From the NCBI RefSeq assembly GCF_001515305.1, contig NZ_LNQV01000021.1, positions 1 through 64,000 on the forward strand: DNA of 64,000 nt, given 5' to 3'. Numbering within the stretch: the stretch's first letter is position 1; each line of letters begins with the position of its first letter. The translations under genes were made by a program, and so were the position numbers. The notes under the pieces were generated by a model. The model was given only the letters and a program-made list of their open reading frames with translations, was not told where the DNA came from and did no database searches. This stretch comes from Aquitalea pelogenes. GTDB lineage: Bacteria; Pseudomonadota; Gammaproteobacteria; Burkholderiales; Chromobacteriaceae. Shown one piece after another: positions 36,226 to 46,425 of this stretch.

Positions 36226-37058
36226 GTGATTAGTGGCAAGACAACGCTGATTGCCCATCTGGGTTATCCCACCGAGAGCTTCAAGGCTCCGATGATTTAC
36301 AACCCCTGGTTTGACAGCAAGGGTATTGATGCCGTGGTGATGCCCATCGGCGTCAGGCCGGAAGACTATGTGGCGGCGATCGCCAGCATCCGCAAGTTCA
36401 CCAATCTGCGCGGCGCACTGGTCACCATGCCGCACAAGGTCACCACCCTGGGCCTGATGGACGAAATCACCCCCACCGCCGCCATTGCCGGTGCCTGCAA
36501 CGCCATCCTGGTACGTCCGGACGGCACGCTGCTGGGCGACCAGTTTGACGGTGCCGGCTTTGTGCGTGGCGTGGAGCGCAAGGGCTTTGCGCTCAAGGGC
36601 CGCAAGGTGCTGGTATCCGGCAATGGTGGCGTAGGCTGTGCCATTGCCGCTTCGCTGGCGGCTGCCGGTGTGGCCGAAATGGCCTTGTTCGACAGCAATA
36701 CCGTTTCGTCTGAAGCACTGGCCGGACGCTTGCGTCAGCATTACCCGCAACTGATCGTCAGTGTGGGCAGCAACGACCCGGCCGGTTCGAGCTGATCGTC
36801 AACGCCACCCCGCTGGGCATGAAGGACGACGACCCGCTGCCCTTTGACATGGACCGCGTCAGCCCGGACACCTTTGTTGGCGAAGTGGTGATGAAAAAGG
36901 AAATCACCCCGCTGCTGGCGGCGGCACGGGCCAAGGGCTGTCAGATCCAGCTGGGTACCGACATGCTGTTTGAAATGATTCCGGCTTACCTGGAATTCTT
37001 TGGCTTTGGCAGCGCCACGCCGGAAGAACTGCGTGCCGTGGCCACGCTGAACTACTGA
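36226..37058 (+). pseudogene. Shikimate/quinate dehydrogenase family, one frameshift as sequenced
   Basis: With one base restored near 36786 (GCC GGT TTC GAG) the product is about 277 residues. The substrate domain has TESFKAPM and LVTMPHKVT with the catalytic Lys, GDQFDGAGF has the matching Asp, and GNGGVGCAIAAS is the NAD(P) loop. The N-terminus AHLGYPTESFKAP is unlike biosynthetic AroE and resembles catabolic homologues. The start is the GTG at 36226 with TTGGAG upstream. It is 11 bases before a type II dehydroquinase gene; together they fit quinate or shikimate breakdown. Confidence 0.82.
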
Positions 37059-37069
37059 GGGTTGGCATC

Positions 37070-37513
37070 ATGAAGAAAATGCTGATGCTGCACGGCATCA
37101 ACCACAATATGTTCGGCAAGCGCGACCCGAAGCAGTACGGCACGGTGACGCTGGCTGAAATTGACGCGCGCCTGCAGGCGCTGGGCCGTGAGCTGGGTGT
37201 GGAAGTGGAAAGCTTCCAGACCAATCACGAAGGGGAAATGTGCGAGCGCATCCATCAGGCCTATGCCGATGGTGTGGATGCGGTGCTGATCAACGCCGGA
37301 GCCTGGACCCACTACAGCTATGGTATTCGCGATGCGCTGGCCATTCTTACCGTGCCCATCGTGGAAATCCATATGTCCAACATCCACGCCCGCGAGCCAT
37401 TCCGCCACCAGTCGGTGTTTGCCGACATTGCCAAGGGGCAGATCTGCGGCTTTGGCACTGAAAGCTATCTGTTGGGACTGCGCGCAGCTATCGCGGCTAC
37501 CGCAGCGCAGTAG
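37070..37513 (+). CDS. aroQ: Type II 3-dehydroquinate dehydratase
   Basis: 147 residues. Type II motifs are in order: GKRDPKQYG with the catalytic Arg/Tyr loop, FQTNHEGEM, INAGAWTHYSYGIRDAL and EIHMSNIHAREPFRHQS with the catalytic His. The opening HGINHNMFG departs from the usual GPNLNLLG. It interconverts 3-dehydroquinate and 3-dehydroshikimate. Pairing with a catabolic-type AroE suggests a quinate-utilisation isozyme (QuiB-like role) rather than the biosynthetic copy. A strong terminator follows. Confidence 0.88.
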   Translation: MKKMLMLHGINHNMFGKRDPKQYGTVTLAEIDARLQALGRELGVEVESFQTNHEGEMCERIHQAYADGVDAVLINAGAWTHYSYGIRDALAILTVPIVEIHMSNIHAREPFRHQSVFADIAKGQICGFGTESYLLGLRAAIAATAAQ

Positions 37514-37555
37514 GTTTTTCTCTGTAGCAATCCGAAACTGACTCAGTCAGTGTTT

Positions 37556-37588
37556 GACGGGGGAGCCTGGCTCCTCCGTATTTTTTTG
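37556..37588 (+). terminator. Terminator after aroQ
   Basis: An 8-bp stem (37558-37565 with 37571-37578) around CCTGG and seven T residues. A perfect palindrome ACTGACTCAGTCAGT lies just before it at 37537-37551. Confidence 0.9.
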
Positions 37589-37598
37589 TGCGACGCGC

Positions 37599-37799
37599 TC
37601 AGGCCTTGGTATCCACTGTATTACCCAGATGACTGGGATTGCTGGTGGCGTATTCGTAAATGCCCACCCCCAGCGCCACGCCCGCCAGCAGCGGGTGCGC
37701 TTCGACAATGGAGGCCGCTTCGGTCACCACGGAGGAGCCTGCCTTGAGCAGGGCCCCGCCCGAAGTGCTGATGAATGAACCGACTGCGCCCAGAAACAT
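37599..37799 (-). CDS. Small Gly/Ala-rich hydrophobic peptide, 66 residues
   Basis: The ATG at 37799 is preceded by AAGGAATCCAAC, a good ribosome site. Two hydrophobic stretches (MFLGAVGSFISTSGGALLKA and HPLLAGVALGVGIYEYATS) with small residues every three or four positions look like a glycine-zipper membrane peptide, holin-like or bacteriocin-like. No family is recognised. It lies between the aroQ terminator and the intergenic repeat at 37931. Confidence 0.55.
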   Translation of the reverse strand: MFLGAVGSFISTSGGALLKAGSSVVTEAASIVEAHPLLAGVALGVGIYEYATSNPSHLGNTVDTKA

Positions 37800-37930
37800 G
37801 GTTGGATTCCTTATTGCATTTATAAGAACTATCGGTGAAATTCCGGCTTGCTTGAGCTGCTTTACCGGTATTTACATCAATTGACATCGCCATGAAAAAC
37901 GGCTGGCAAGGGCCAGTCCTCATTTTTGAC

Positions 37931-38023
37931 AAACCCTTCTCGCTTGCTGAAATGAAAGCGAAGCTGCCTTATTCAAATGGCAGGGTAAGGGCAGGGAGAT
38001 CGGGATTGAATGGAATGGCTGCC
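37931..38023. repeat. Dispersed intergenic repeat, copy 1
   Basis: About 93 bp similar in direct orientation to 58777-58868. Both begin AAACCC, carry a CGCTT..AAGCG stem and share TGGCAGGGTAAG. In this copy CTGCC (37964-37968) and GGCAG (37979-37983) form a second stem. Confidence 0.6.
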
Positions 38024-38044
38024 GAGTAAACTGCCTGGGAGGTG

Positions 38045-40483
38045 TCAGCTGTCGGGCTTGGCCGTGCTGGCCTGCCCGGCGCTGAAAGCCTGTTGCAGGT
38101 AGCGTTCCAGCGCTGCGGCATCCAGTGGCTTGGCGTAGTAATAGCCCTGAATGGTGTCGCAGCCGTTGTCGCGCAGAAACTCCACCTGCGCGCTTTCCTC
38201 CACCCCTTCGGCGGTGATGCCCAGCATCAGGCTACGTGCCAGCATGATGATGGCCTTGCATACGGCGGCATCCTGCGTCTGAGCCGGTGTATTGCAAATG
38301 AAGGAGCGGTCGATCTTCAGCCGGTCCACCGCCAGGTCTTTCAGTACTGCCATGGACGAGTAGCCGGTGCCAAAGTCGTCAATCGCCACCGATACACCAA
38401 TGCGCTTGAGGTCTTTCAGGATGCGCTTGCTGTTTTCCAGTGACTGCAACACGCTCTCGGTGATTTCCAGTTCCAGCAAGTGCGGCTGCAGGCCGCTGTG
38501 TTGCAGTTCGCGGGCCACGCCCTCCAGGAAGTCTGATTCGACAAACTGCATCACCGATACATTCACCGCCACTTTCAGCGGATAGTGAAAGCGCTCATTC
38601 CAGCGCTGCGCTTCAATGCAGGCCTGTTGCAGCACCCAGCTGCCCAGCTCCTGGATCAGCCCGCATTCTTCCGCCACCGGAATGAACAGGTCGGGCGGAA
38701 TGTTCACCCCTTCGTCCTGCCAGCGCAGCAGGGCTTCAAAGCCGATCAGGCTGGCGTCATCCACCCGGATCAAGGGCTGGTAGTGCAGGGTGAAGCTGCG
38801 CTGTTTCACTGCCTGGCGCAGGCGCTGTTCCAGCCGCAGTCGTTCGTGCACTTTTTCCGCCATGGACTCATTAAAGGTGCAGTAGCGCCGCTTGCCGGCC
38901 AGCTTGGCCTGATACATGGCGCTGTCGGCGGCACTGAGCAGTTTTTCGGCGCTGCTGCCATGTTGCGGATACAGGGCAATGCCGATGCTGGCGGTCACCA
39001 CGATATTGTCCTTGCCCGCCGGCATGGGTTGTTCCAGTTTTTCCAGCAGGCGGCTGGCCATGCTGGTGCAGTCCTGCTCGCTGCTGTGCGGGCAGATGAT
39101 GAAGAACTCATCGCCGCCAAAACGCACCGGGATGTCTGCCCGGCGGATGGTGTCGCGGATGCGCTGTGCCACCACCTTCAGCAGCTGGTCGCCGGTGGCA
39201 TGACCCAGGCCGTCGTTGATCAGCTTGAAGCCATCCAGGTCGATGAACACCAGTCCCATCTGGCTGCCATCCCCGGCTGCCCGCGTCAGTTCGATGGCCA
39301 GCTGTTCGTTCAGCAAGTGGCGATTGCCAAGGTCGGTGAGGGCGTCATGAAACGCCATGCGGTTCAGTTCGATCTCGGCCTTCTTGATGGAGCTGACATC
39401 AGTACAGCCGATGATGTAATGGGCGGGCAGCTCCAGGTCGTAGGACACCAGGCAGATATGCTCCCAGGCGGGAAAGGTTTCGCCATTCTTGCGGCGGCAC
39501 ATCACCTCGCCATGCCAGCCTGCTTCGCCCAGCTGGCTCAGCCCCTGGTAGAAGTCCGGCGTGTGCTTTTTGACATGCAATACCTCGTCGATGTCCTGTC
39601 CCAGGATTTCCATCAGGCTGAAGCCGGTCAGGCGCAGAAAAGCCGGGTTGGCCGACTTCACCAGCCGGTCGCTGTCCACCACCACAATGCCTTCGGCGGT
39701 GGACTGGAATACCGCACCGGCCTGTTGCAACAGCTGTTCGGACTTGATGCGTTCGGTAATGTCACGCAGCACGCCAATCTGCTTGGCGCTTTCCTGCCAT
39801 TGCGGCTCGTATTCCTGCACCGACATTTCCACCCATACCGAATCGCCATCGTCCGGGGTGATGGTGGTGATCATGTCCACCCGGCCACGGTCTTTCAGCA
39901 GCTGGTTCAGCCGGCTTTGGTCGGCATGTTCCAGCAGGCGCAGGAAGGGCGGCACTTTTTCCTGGCGCGGTGCCATGTCAAGGCCGGTAATCTTGCCGAA
40001 GTAGCCCTGGCCGGTGAACAGCGATTGTTGCTGGTCCCATTCCCAGATGCCCAGCTGGGCGGTTTCCACTGCCAGCATCAGCAGTCTTTGCTGTTTGTGG
40101 ACTTCTATCTCGGCCATGCGGCAGGCCAGCGCCATGCGGATGGTGGCATTGAGTTCGCGCAGCTCGAAGGGCTTGAGCAGATAGCCATAGGGCGCACTTT
40201 TTTCTGCCTGCTGCAGGATGTTTTCCTCGGCAAAGGCAGTCAGGTAGATCACCGGGATGTCCAGCGTCTGGCGGATGATGAGCGCGGCTTCGGTACCCGG
40301 CATGCTTCCTTCCAGATGAATGTCCATCAGGATGAGGTCAGGCTTGAGTTCCCCGGCACGTGCGATGGCTTCCTCACCGGACGCGCAACTGGCGACCACA
40401 TCAAAACCCAGGCTTTGCAGCGCCATTTTCAGGTCCAGCGCGACAATGCGTTCGTCTTCGACAATCTGGATGCGGTAAGCCAT
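38045..40483 (-). CDS. REC-PAS-PAS-GGDEF-EAL response regulator
   Basis: 812 residues. The receiver domain has E9/D10, phosphoacceptor D54 (LILMDIHLEG) and Lys in YLLKPFE. Two PAS domains follow at about 140-250 and 255-375. The GGDEF domain has an intact FGGDEFF, and the EAL domain is complete (GFEALLRW, ITESVL, DDFGTGYSS, KIDRSF, TAEGVEE). It could make or break cyclic di-GMP; phosphorylation of the receiver probably sets the balance. Its start is 4 bases after the histidine kinase stop, so the two should form a two-component pair. Confidence 0.92.
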   Translation of the reverse strand: MAYRIQIVEDERIVALDLKMALQSLGFDVVASCASGEEAIARAGELKPDLILMDIHLEGSMPGTEAALIIRQTLDIPVIYLTAFAEENILQQAEKSAPYGYLLKPFELRELNATIRMALACRMAEIEVHKQQRLLMLAVETAQLGIWEWDQQQSLFTGQGYFGKITGLDMAPRQEKVPPFLRLLEHADQSRLNQLLKDRGRVDMITTITPDDGDSVWVEMSVQEYEPQWQESAKQIGVLRDITERIKSEQLLQQAGAVFQSTAEGIVVVDSDRLVKSANPAFLRLTGFSLMEILGQDIDEVLHVKKHTPDFYQGLSQLGEAGWHGEVMCRRKNGETFPAWEHICLVSYDLELPAHYIIGCTDVSSIKKAEIELNRMAFHDALTDLGNRHLLNEQLAIELTRAAGDGSQMGLVFIDLDGFKLINDGLGHATGDQLLKVVAQRIRDTIRRADIPVRFGGDEFFIICPHSSEQDCTSMASRLLEKLEQPMPAGKDNIVVTASIGIALYPQHGSSAEKLLSAADSAMYQAKLAGKRRYCTFNESMAEKVHERLRLEQRLRQAVKQRSFTLHYQPLIRVDDASLIGFEALLRWQDEGVNIPPDLFIPVAEECGLIQELGSWVLQQACIEAQRWNERFHYPLKVAVNVSVMQFVESDFLEGVARELQHSGLQPHLLELEITESVLQSLENSKRILKDLKRIGVSVAIDDFGTGYSSMAVLKDLAVDRLKIDRSFICNTPAQTQDAAVCKAIIMLARSLMLGITAEGVEESAQVEFLRDNGCDTIQGYYYAKPLDAAALERYLQQAFSAGQASTAKPDS

Positions 40484-40487
40484 GCCT

Positions 40488-42311
40488 TTACTCCCGGATA
40501 AGGTCTGGAATGGTCAAGGTGAAACAGCAGCCTTGATCCGGTGCGGTTTCCAGTGTCAATGTGGCTTTCAGCTGTTCGGTCAGCATGGGCAATAACTGAA
40601 AGCCAAGCGTGTTGGCATGCCCCAGTGACACGCCGGGCGGGCAGCCGCGCCCGTTGTCACGAATCTGCAGCTGTACCTGCTGTTCGGTATTCATGTGGAT
40701 TTTCACCTGACCGGGCTGGCCGTGCGTGAAGGCGTGCTTGCAGGCATTGACCACGATTTCATTGAGGATCAGGCCAAAGGGAATGCTGTTTTGCAGTTCC
40801 AGAAAGGCCTCGGGGCCGGTGCGCTCGAACACGAAGGCAATATGGTTGCCGTAGCCGGTGCTGACGTCGCGCAGCAGATGGGTCAGTCTTTCTATGTAGA
40901 CCGACATCGGAATCCGTGAAAAATCATTGCGCTCATACAGCAATTGGTGAATCAGCGCCATCGATCGCACATGGTTCTGGCTGTCCAGCAAGGCCTTGTT
41001 GGCATCCGGGGTGGCGGTGCGTGCTTGCAGGTTCAGCAGGCTGGAAATCACCTGCAGATTATTCTTCACCCGGTGATGCACTTCGCCCAGCAGCACGGTT
41101 TTTTCCTGCAGGGCCTTTTCCAGTTCCAGCTTGGCATAGTAGCGCTCGGAAACGTCGGAAATGCAGGCCAGCGTCAGCACTTCATCGCCCACCCGCATCG
41201 GGTTGAGGCCGATTTCACAGGGAAACTGCGAACCGTCACGCCGCAGGGCAAAGAGGGGTTTGCGATTGGCCATGCCGCGGGCTTGTGGTGCGGTAAAGAA
41301 CTGCGTGACATAGCTGTTGTGAGTGGCGCGAAAATCATCCGGCAGAAGGCTGGACAGTTGTTCCCCCACCAGCTCGCGCCGGCTGTAACCGAACAGCTGC
41401 TCCATGCGGGTGTTGATCAGGCGGATGACGCCGTGCTGATCCACCATCATCAGTCCGTCCGGCGTGGATTCCACCACCTCACGGAAATAGGTTTCACTGA
41501 TTTGCAGCGCCAGTTCGTTTTGCTTGCGCGCGGTAATGTCGATGCCGGAGGCAATCAGGTTGCTGATGACGCCGTTTTCATCCTGCAAGGGGCGCAGCAT
41601 GAAGTCGATGACCATGCGGCTGTCGTTTTTCATGCGCACCACCACGTCGTAGCGCACGGTTTCGCCTCCGGCAGCACGGGTAATGGCCTGTTGCAGCTCG
41701 CTTTGCACCAAAGGGTCGTGGTTCCACCAGTAACACTCCCAGAACAGTTTGCCCTGTACGTCGGCCAGTTCCAGCCCGGCCTGTTCCAGCGGCGCACGGT
41801 TGGCTTCCTCCAGTACGCCATCGGTACTCAGTACCCCGACAAAGGTGAACAAGGCATCCAGCACCTTGCGGATGCGCTCGTTGCTGGCACGGATGGCCAG
41901 TTCGGCCCGCTTTTTCAGCGAGACATCCTCCACCATGGCGATGATGCCGCAAGGCTCGCCCTGCTTGTCAAAGCGCGGGTGGTAGCTGGCATTCCAGTAG
42001 GTGATGCAGCCCGAACCGGGGGGGATTTCGGCGCTGGCTTCGAAATTGCACTCGGCAAGGCCGCTGGCCATCACCGTGCGCATGATGTCTTCCAGCCCGG
42101 GGCCGACATCGGGCAGCACGTCACGCGGGGTGCGGCCGATATGCTCTTCCGGGCTCAGGCCATTGGAATCGGCCAGCTGGCGGTTGATGTGGACATAGCG
42201 CAGCTGGCTGTCCAGCACCGCAATGCCGATGGGAGAGGTTTGCAGTAAATCCGCGAGCAGTTTTTCCATACGTCGGGTCCGCCCTGCCTGGGGTTGCGAG
42301 CAATTATCCAT
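40488..42311 (-). CDS. PAS-containing sensor histidine kinase, HisKA_2 family
   Basis: About 607 residues. Three PAS/PAC units (about 20-135, 145-270 and 280-395) are followed by the HisKA_2 box LLGEVHHRVKNNLQVISSLL with the phospho-His. An HATPase domain has NEIVVNACKHA and IRDNGRGCPPGVS. There is no membrane segment, so it senses in the cytoplasm. It is encoded directly upstream of the REC-GGDEF-EAL protein, its likely phosphorylation target. The start could be ATG 42311 or ATG 42269; neither has a strong ribosome site. Confidence 0.88.
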   Translation of the reverse strand: MDNCSQPQAGRTRRMEKLLADLLQTSPIGIAVLDSQLRYVHINRQLADSNGLSPEEHIGRTPRDVLPDVGPGLEDIMRTVMASGLAECNFEASAEIPPGSGCITYWNASYHPRFDKQGEPCGIIAMVEDVSLKKRAELAIRASNERIRKVLDALFTFVGVLSTDGVLEEANRAPLEQAGLELADVQGKLFWECYWWNHDPLVQSELQQAITRAAGGETVRYDVVVRMKNDSRMVIDFMLRPLQDENGVISNLIASGIDITARKQNELALQISETYFREVVESTPDGLMMVDQHGVIRLINTRMEQLFGYSRRELVGEQLSSLLPDDFRATHNSYVTQFFTAPQARGMANRKPLFALRRDGSQFPCEIGLNPMRVGDEVLTLACISDVSERYYAKLELEKALQEKTVLLGEVHHRVKNNLQVISSLLNLQARTATPDANKALLDSQNHVRSMALIHQLLYERNDFSRIPMSVYIERLTHLLRDVSTGYGNHIAFVFERTGPEAFLELQNSIPFGLILNEIVVNACKHAFTHGQPGQVKIHMNTEQQVQLQIRDNGRGCPPGVSLGHANTLGFQLLPMLTEQLKATLTLETAPDQGCCFTLTIPDLIRE

Positions 42312-42780
42312 TATGGGTAACGAAAATGCGTATTGAAAGTAATAACTCGCAAAGCCAGACCACCTTGCTGTGGCGCAGCATCGCAAAGGCCGCTGCGGGA
42401 GCTGTCATGGCAAGCAGGGCGTGAGGTGGAGCAGGGCAGGAATGCCACTGTGCAAGCGGCCAGTTTGTCTGGTGACATGTAAATTTTGTTGGTGAGCTTA
42501 TTTATGCATTTGCGACATGATTAATCATTTGGCTGATATTAATTGTTTGTTTGTTGCGAATTGGTATTCGAATAACCGAATAAATACCGTTTTTGTTGTT
42601 CGGGTTTCCGAATTGCAAATTTTCCCTTGTTTTAAAGGGGATTCCCTTTATTGCGACAGTGAAATGAAGGGTTTAGCATTGTCCCGTAGTCAGATCAAAG
42701 AATAAGCAATCCGCGTTTGTCAGAATAAGCGTCAGGATTGGATATTCGATAAATATGTGAAACCAACGGGAATAAAAATC
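42312..42780. promoter_or_regulatory. A/T-rich divergent region upstream of the permease
   Basis: About 470 bp; from 42480 to 42660 it is far richer in A+T than its surroundings. It contains AAAGGG-GATT-CCCTTT (42634-42649) and a near palindrome around ATTCGAAT. No credible gene; a 62-codon frame at 42517 has no ribosome site. Confidence 0.5.
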
Positions 42781-44178
42781 GTGTCAGAAAATCAGAGTGA
42801 CAAAAAGCTGCAGCGCGGGCTTGAGGCACGACATATCGAACTGATTGCCCTTGGCGGGACAATCGGTGTCGGTCTGTTCATGGGCTCGGCCAGCACGCTG
42901 AAATGGACGGGGCCTTCGGTCTTGCTGGCGTATGCCATTGCCGGGGTCTTCATTTTCTTCATCATGCGCACCATGGGCGAGATGCTGCACACCGAGCCGG
43001 TGGCAGGCTCCTTTGCCCATTACGCTTACAAATACCTCAGCCCCTACTGGGGCTACCTCACTGCCTGGGCTTACTGGCTGATGTGGATTGCCGTGGGCAT
43101 TTCGGAAATCACCGCAGCCGGGGTGTATGTGCAGTACTGGTTCCCCACCGTGCCGCAGTGGGTGCCGGCCATTGCCTTTGTCGCCATTCTGGCGGCCTCC
43201 AACCTGCTGGCGGTACGTTTGTACGGCGAGTTCGAGTTCTGGTTCGGCCTGATCAAGATCTCCACCATCGTGGTGATGATTCTGGTGGGCCTGAAGCTGA
43301 TCCTGGTGGGTGGCGGTGACATGCCGGCAGTCGGCTTTGGCAACCTTACCGCGCATGACGGCTTCTTTGCCGGTGGGGCCAAGGGCTTTTTGTTTGCGCT
43401 CTGTCTGGTGGTGGCCGCATATCAGGGTGTGGAACTGGTCGGCATTACCGCTGGTGAAGCCAAGGACCCGCAAGTCACCCTCAAGCGTGCCATCAACAAC
43501 ATCATCTGGCGCATCCTGATTTTCTATGTCGGTGCCATCTTCGTGATCGTGGCCATTTATCCGTGGAACCAGATCGGCACCAGCGGCAGCCCCTTCGTGC
43601 TGACCTTTGCCAAGGTGGGCATTGCCGCCGCAGCGGGTGTCATCAACTTCGTGGTGCTGACTGCCGCGCTGTCCGGCTGCAATAGCGGCATCTACAGCTG
43701 TGGCCGCATGCTGTATACCCTGGCGCAGAACAAGCAGTTGCCGTCTTTCCTGGGCAAGGTGTCCAAGGGTGGGGTGCCGGTCAACGCCATCTGGGTGACC
43801 ATTGCCTGCATCGGCCTGGGTTCCGCACTCAACTACATCATCCCGAATCCGGAACGTGTATTCGTGTACGTGTACAGCGCCAGCGTATTGCCGGGCATGG
43901 TGCCCTGGTTTGTTGTCCTGCTGTGTCAGGCCCGTTTCCGCCTGGCGCACAGCGAAAAGATGCACAGCCACCCGTTCAAGTCCATCCTGTTCCCCTTCAC
44001 CAACTGGCTGACCATTGCCTTCCTGGTGTGCGTGCTGTTCGGCATGCTGGTGAACCCGGATACCCGCGTATCGCTGTTTGTCGGTACCGGCCTGTTGCTG
44101 GCGGTGTCGGTGGTGTACAAGATGTTCAATCTCGGCCGTCATCACCAGCCTGCATTGGCGACAGTGAAGCGTGACTGA
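42781..44178 (+). CDS. Amino acid permease, APC superfamily (AAT family)
   Basis: 465 residues with twelve membrane segments. [21 protein letters not shown] opens the first segment (the GTIGVGLF unwound helix binds the amino-acid backbone). Further signatures are [10 protein letters not shown] and [20 protein letters not shown]. Close families are AroP, PheP, ProY, LysP and YifK; side-chain specificity cannot be read. A GTG at 42757 is an alternative start to the GTG at 42781. The A/T-rich leader suggests regulated expression. Confidence 0.87.
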   Translation: MSENQSDKKLQRGLEARHIELIALGGTIGVGLFMGSASTLKWTGPSVLLAYAIAGVFIFFIMRTMGEMLHTEPVAGSFAHYAYKYLSPYWGYLTAWAYWLMWIAVGISEITAAGVYVQYWFPTVPQWVPAIAFVAILAASNLLAVRLYGEFEFWFGLIKISTIVVMILVGLKLILVGGGDMPAVGFGNLTAHDGFFAGGAKGFLFALCLVVAAYQGVELVGITAGEAKDPQVTLKRAINNIIWRILIFYVGAIFVIVAIYPWNQIGTSGSPFVLTFAKVGIAAAAGVINFVVLTAALSGCNSGIYSCGRMLYTLAQNKQLPSFLGKVSKGGVPVNAIWVTIACIGLGSALNYIIPNPERVFVYVYSASVLPGMVPWFVVLLCQARFRLAHSEKMHSHPFKSILFPFTNWLTIAFLVCVLFGMLVNPDTRVSLFVGTGLLLAVSVVYKMFNLGRHHQPALATVKRD

Positions 44179-44200
44179 TTGAGAATATTGCAGTTCCAGC

Positions 44201-44229
44201 AAAAAGGCGTGCGCAAGCACGCCTTTTTT
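44201..44229. terminator. Strong terminator after permease
   Basis: AAAAAGGCGTGC pairs with GCACGCCTTTTT around a GCAA tetraloop (44201-44228). Confidence 0.93.
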
Positions 44230-44434
44230 AATGCGCAAGAAAATTGTGCATTTCGGCAAAAAAATGCCATTCAGCCGAGACATGCTGCCATGCCGGATGA
44301 TGCACGCTTGATCCTGATCAGCCAGCTGTCTGCGGCCTGCTTGGAAAATGCACTGGTCAGTATCGATGACATGCGGAATACTGTGCGCAAATTCGTGCGG
44401 TGACACGAATGCAAACATAATAAATGGAGGTGGT

Positions 44435-46415
44435 ATGGCAGTGTCAGCATTGTTTGGCGGAGGAATCAGGAAAAAACTGTTCCTTACCTCGGCAGCCTTG
44501 GTCATTGTTCCCATTATCAGCATTATCATGCTGATCAATTATTCGGTTACCCAGAAATCGGAGCAGGACTTCCTGGCCCGTGCCGACGGCGAGTTGCATC
44601 AGGTGGACAACGTCATTTCCATCCTGCTGGATAATGCCACGCTCAACCTGGAAATGATGAGCCAGCCGGCAGTACACAAGGTGGATGCCAGCATCACGTC
44701 CTATGCCGACAAAAGCGCGGTCACCGAACTGAAAACCCTGAGCCGTGCGCCGCTGGAGCAGGGCCTGTTCAACCACTTCAGCCTGATCAGCGCCACCCAC
44801 CCGGACTATGTCGAGCTATACATGGGCACCAGGTTTGGCGGCTTCATCACCAGCGACACCGGCACGGTGAAGGCCGGTTACGACCCGCGCAAGCGCCCCT
44901 GGTACGCCGATGCGGTGTACAACAAGGGCAAGGCCACCATCGCCAAGGCTTATCGCTCCACCAGTGGTGAGAATGTCACTGCCGTGGTGAAGGCCTATAC
45001 CGATACCGCCGGTAATGTGGAGTTCGCCAGCGGCATCGACATTTCCCTCAAGCATCTGTCGGAAATCATGGATGCCATCAGGATTGGCGACACCGGTTAT
45101 ATCTTTCTGGTGGAACGCGATGGCACGGTGCTGACCCATCCCAAGCTGAAAGACCTGATTGCCAAGAATGTCGACAGCCTGAACATTCCGGAGTTGACCG
45201 AGGCGGTCAAGAACAACAAGGAAACCTTCCGCTACACCCTGAACGGGGTGGAAAAAGAGGGCAAGGTACTGGCCGCTTCGCGTGGCGGCTGGAAGATCGT
45301 GGCAGTGATCGAGCGCAGCGAAATCCTGTCCAGTGCCCATCAGCTGATGCTGCAAGTGGGCCTGGTTGGCCTGGCCTTTACCGTGTTGGCCATTATCCTG
45401 GCCTATGCCATGTCCAATGGCATTACCTCGGGTATTCGCCGCATCAATGTGCTGATGCAGGAAATAGCTCAGGGTGGCGGTGACCTGACCCGTCGCATCC
45501 AGCTGGATGGCAATGATGAAATCAGCGAAACCGCAGCGCATTTCAATACCTTCCTGGAAAACCTGCGCCGCCTGTTCCTGGATATCCGTACCGAAGCGGC
45601 CCGGCTGACGGACGGCGTGCACAGCGTCAACCAGGTGCTGGCCACCATGTCCGATGATTTCCGTGCGCTGGCCGACCAAAGCTCCAGCAATGCCGCCACC
45701 ATCGAACAGATCACCGTCAGCATTTCGCACATTGCCGACAACGCCAACGAAGCGGACAACCTGGTGAAGGATACCAACCAGTTGTCCGGTGAATCTGCCG
45801 AGACCGTAGCCGAAGTGGCACAGAAGGCCGGCCAGTCCGCGCGCGATGTGGAAAGCCTGTCCACCCTGCTGGAAGAACTCAGCAAGAGCTCGCAGCAGAT
45901 CAGCGGCATCACCGGTGTGATCAAGGATATTTCCGACCAGACCAATCTGCTGGCCTTGAATGCGGCTATCGAGGCAGCACGTGCCGGCGAACAGGGCCGC
46001 GGCTTTGCCGTGGTGGCCGACGAGGTGCGCAAGCTGGCCGAGCGCACCAGGCAGCGCCACCCAGCAGATTGCCCGGATGACCGAAAGCATGCAGGCGCAA
46101 ACCAATGCCGCGGTCAGCGACATGAAGCAGACGCTGGAATCCACCCACGCCGGTTCGACTTGCTCCGAGCAGGCGGCGCTGAAGATTGCCTCCATCCAGC
46201 AGAACATGGAAACGGTAAGGCGTAAGATGGAAGAAATTGCCCTGTCCACCAGCGAAGAGCAATCGGCCACCACGTCCATGGCACAAAGTGCCGAGCAAAT
46301 GACCGGCCGCATGCAAAAGTCCGAGGCCGACCTGCAGAATGCTACGGATACGCTGGCCGAGCTGGACCGGCTGGCCGCCGGTTTGCAGGACAAGTTCCGC
46401 TCCTTCCAGATGTAA
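44435..46415 (+). pseudogene. Methyl-accepting chemotaxis protein, dCache type, one frameshift as sequenced
   Basis: About 660 residues once repaired. The ATG at 44435 follows GGAGG. A first membrane segment ([20 protein letters not shown]), a periplasmic Cache region ([13 protein letters not shown] is the dCache signature), a second segment near residue 315, HAMP, then the signalling tip [20 protein letters not shown]. The frame breaks at about 46049-46052 in LAERT..ATQQI; either one base was gained or two lost. The dCache motif suggests amino-acid or small-carboxylate sensing. Both halves are conserved, so an error is likely. Confidence 0.87.
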
Positions 46416-46425
46416 GCCTGCACGG

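Noticed and set aside
38585-40501. A 638-codon plus-strand frame
   Set aside because: Antisense of the REC-PAS-GGDEF-EAL gene, whose domains are unambiguous.
42517-42705. 62-codon plus-strand frame in the A/T-rich gap
   Set aside because: No ribosome site and composition follows the local A/T richness.
42784-44538. A 584-codon minus-strand frame
   Set aside because: Antisense of the amino acid permease; His/Gln-rich shadow with no recognisable domain.
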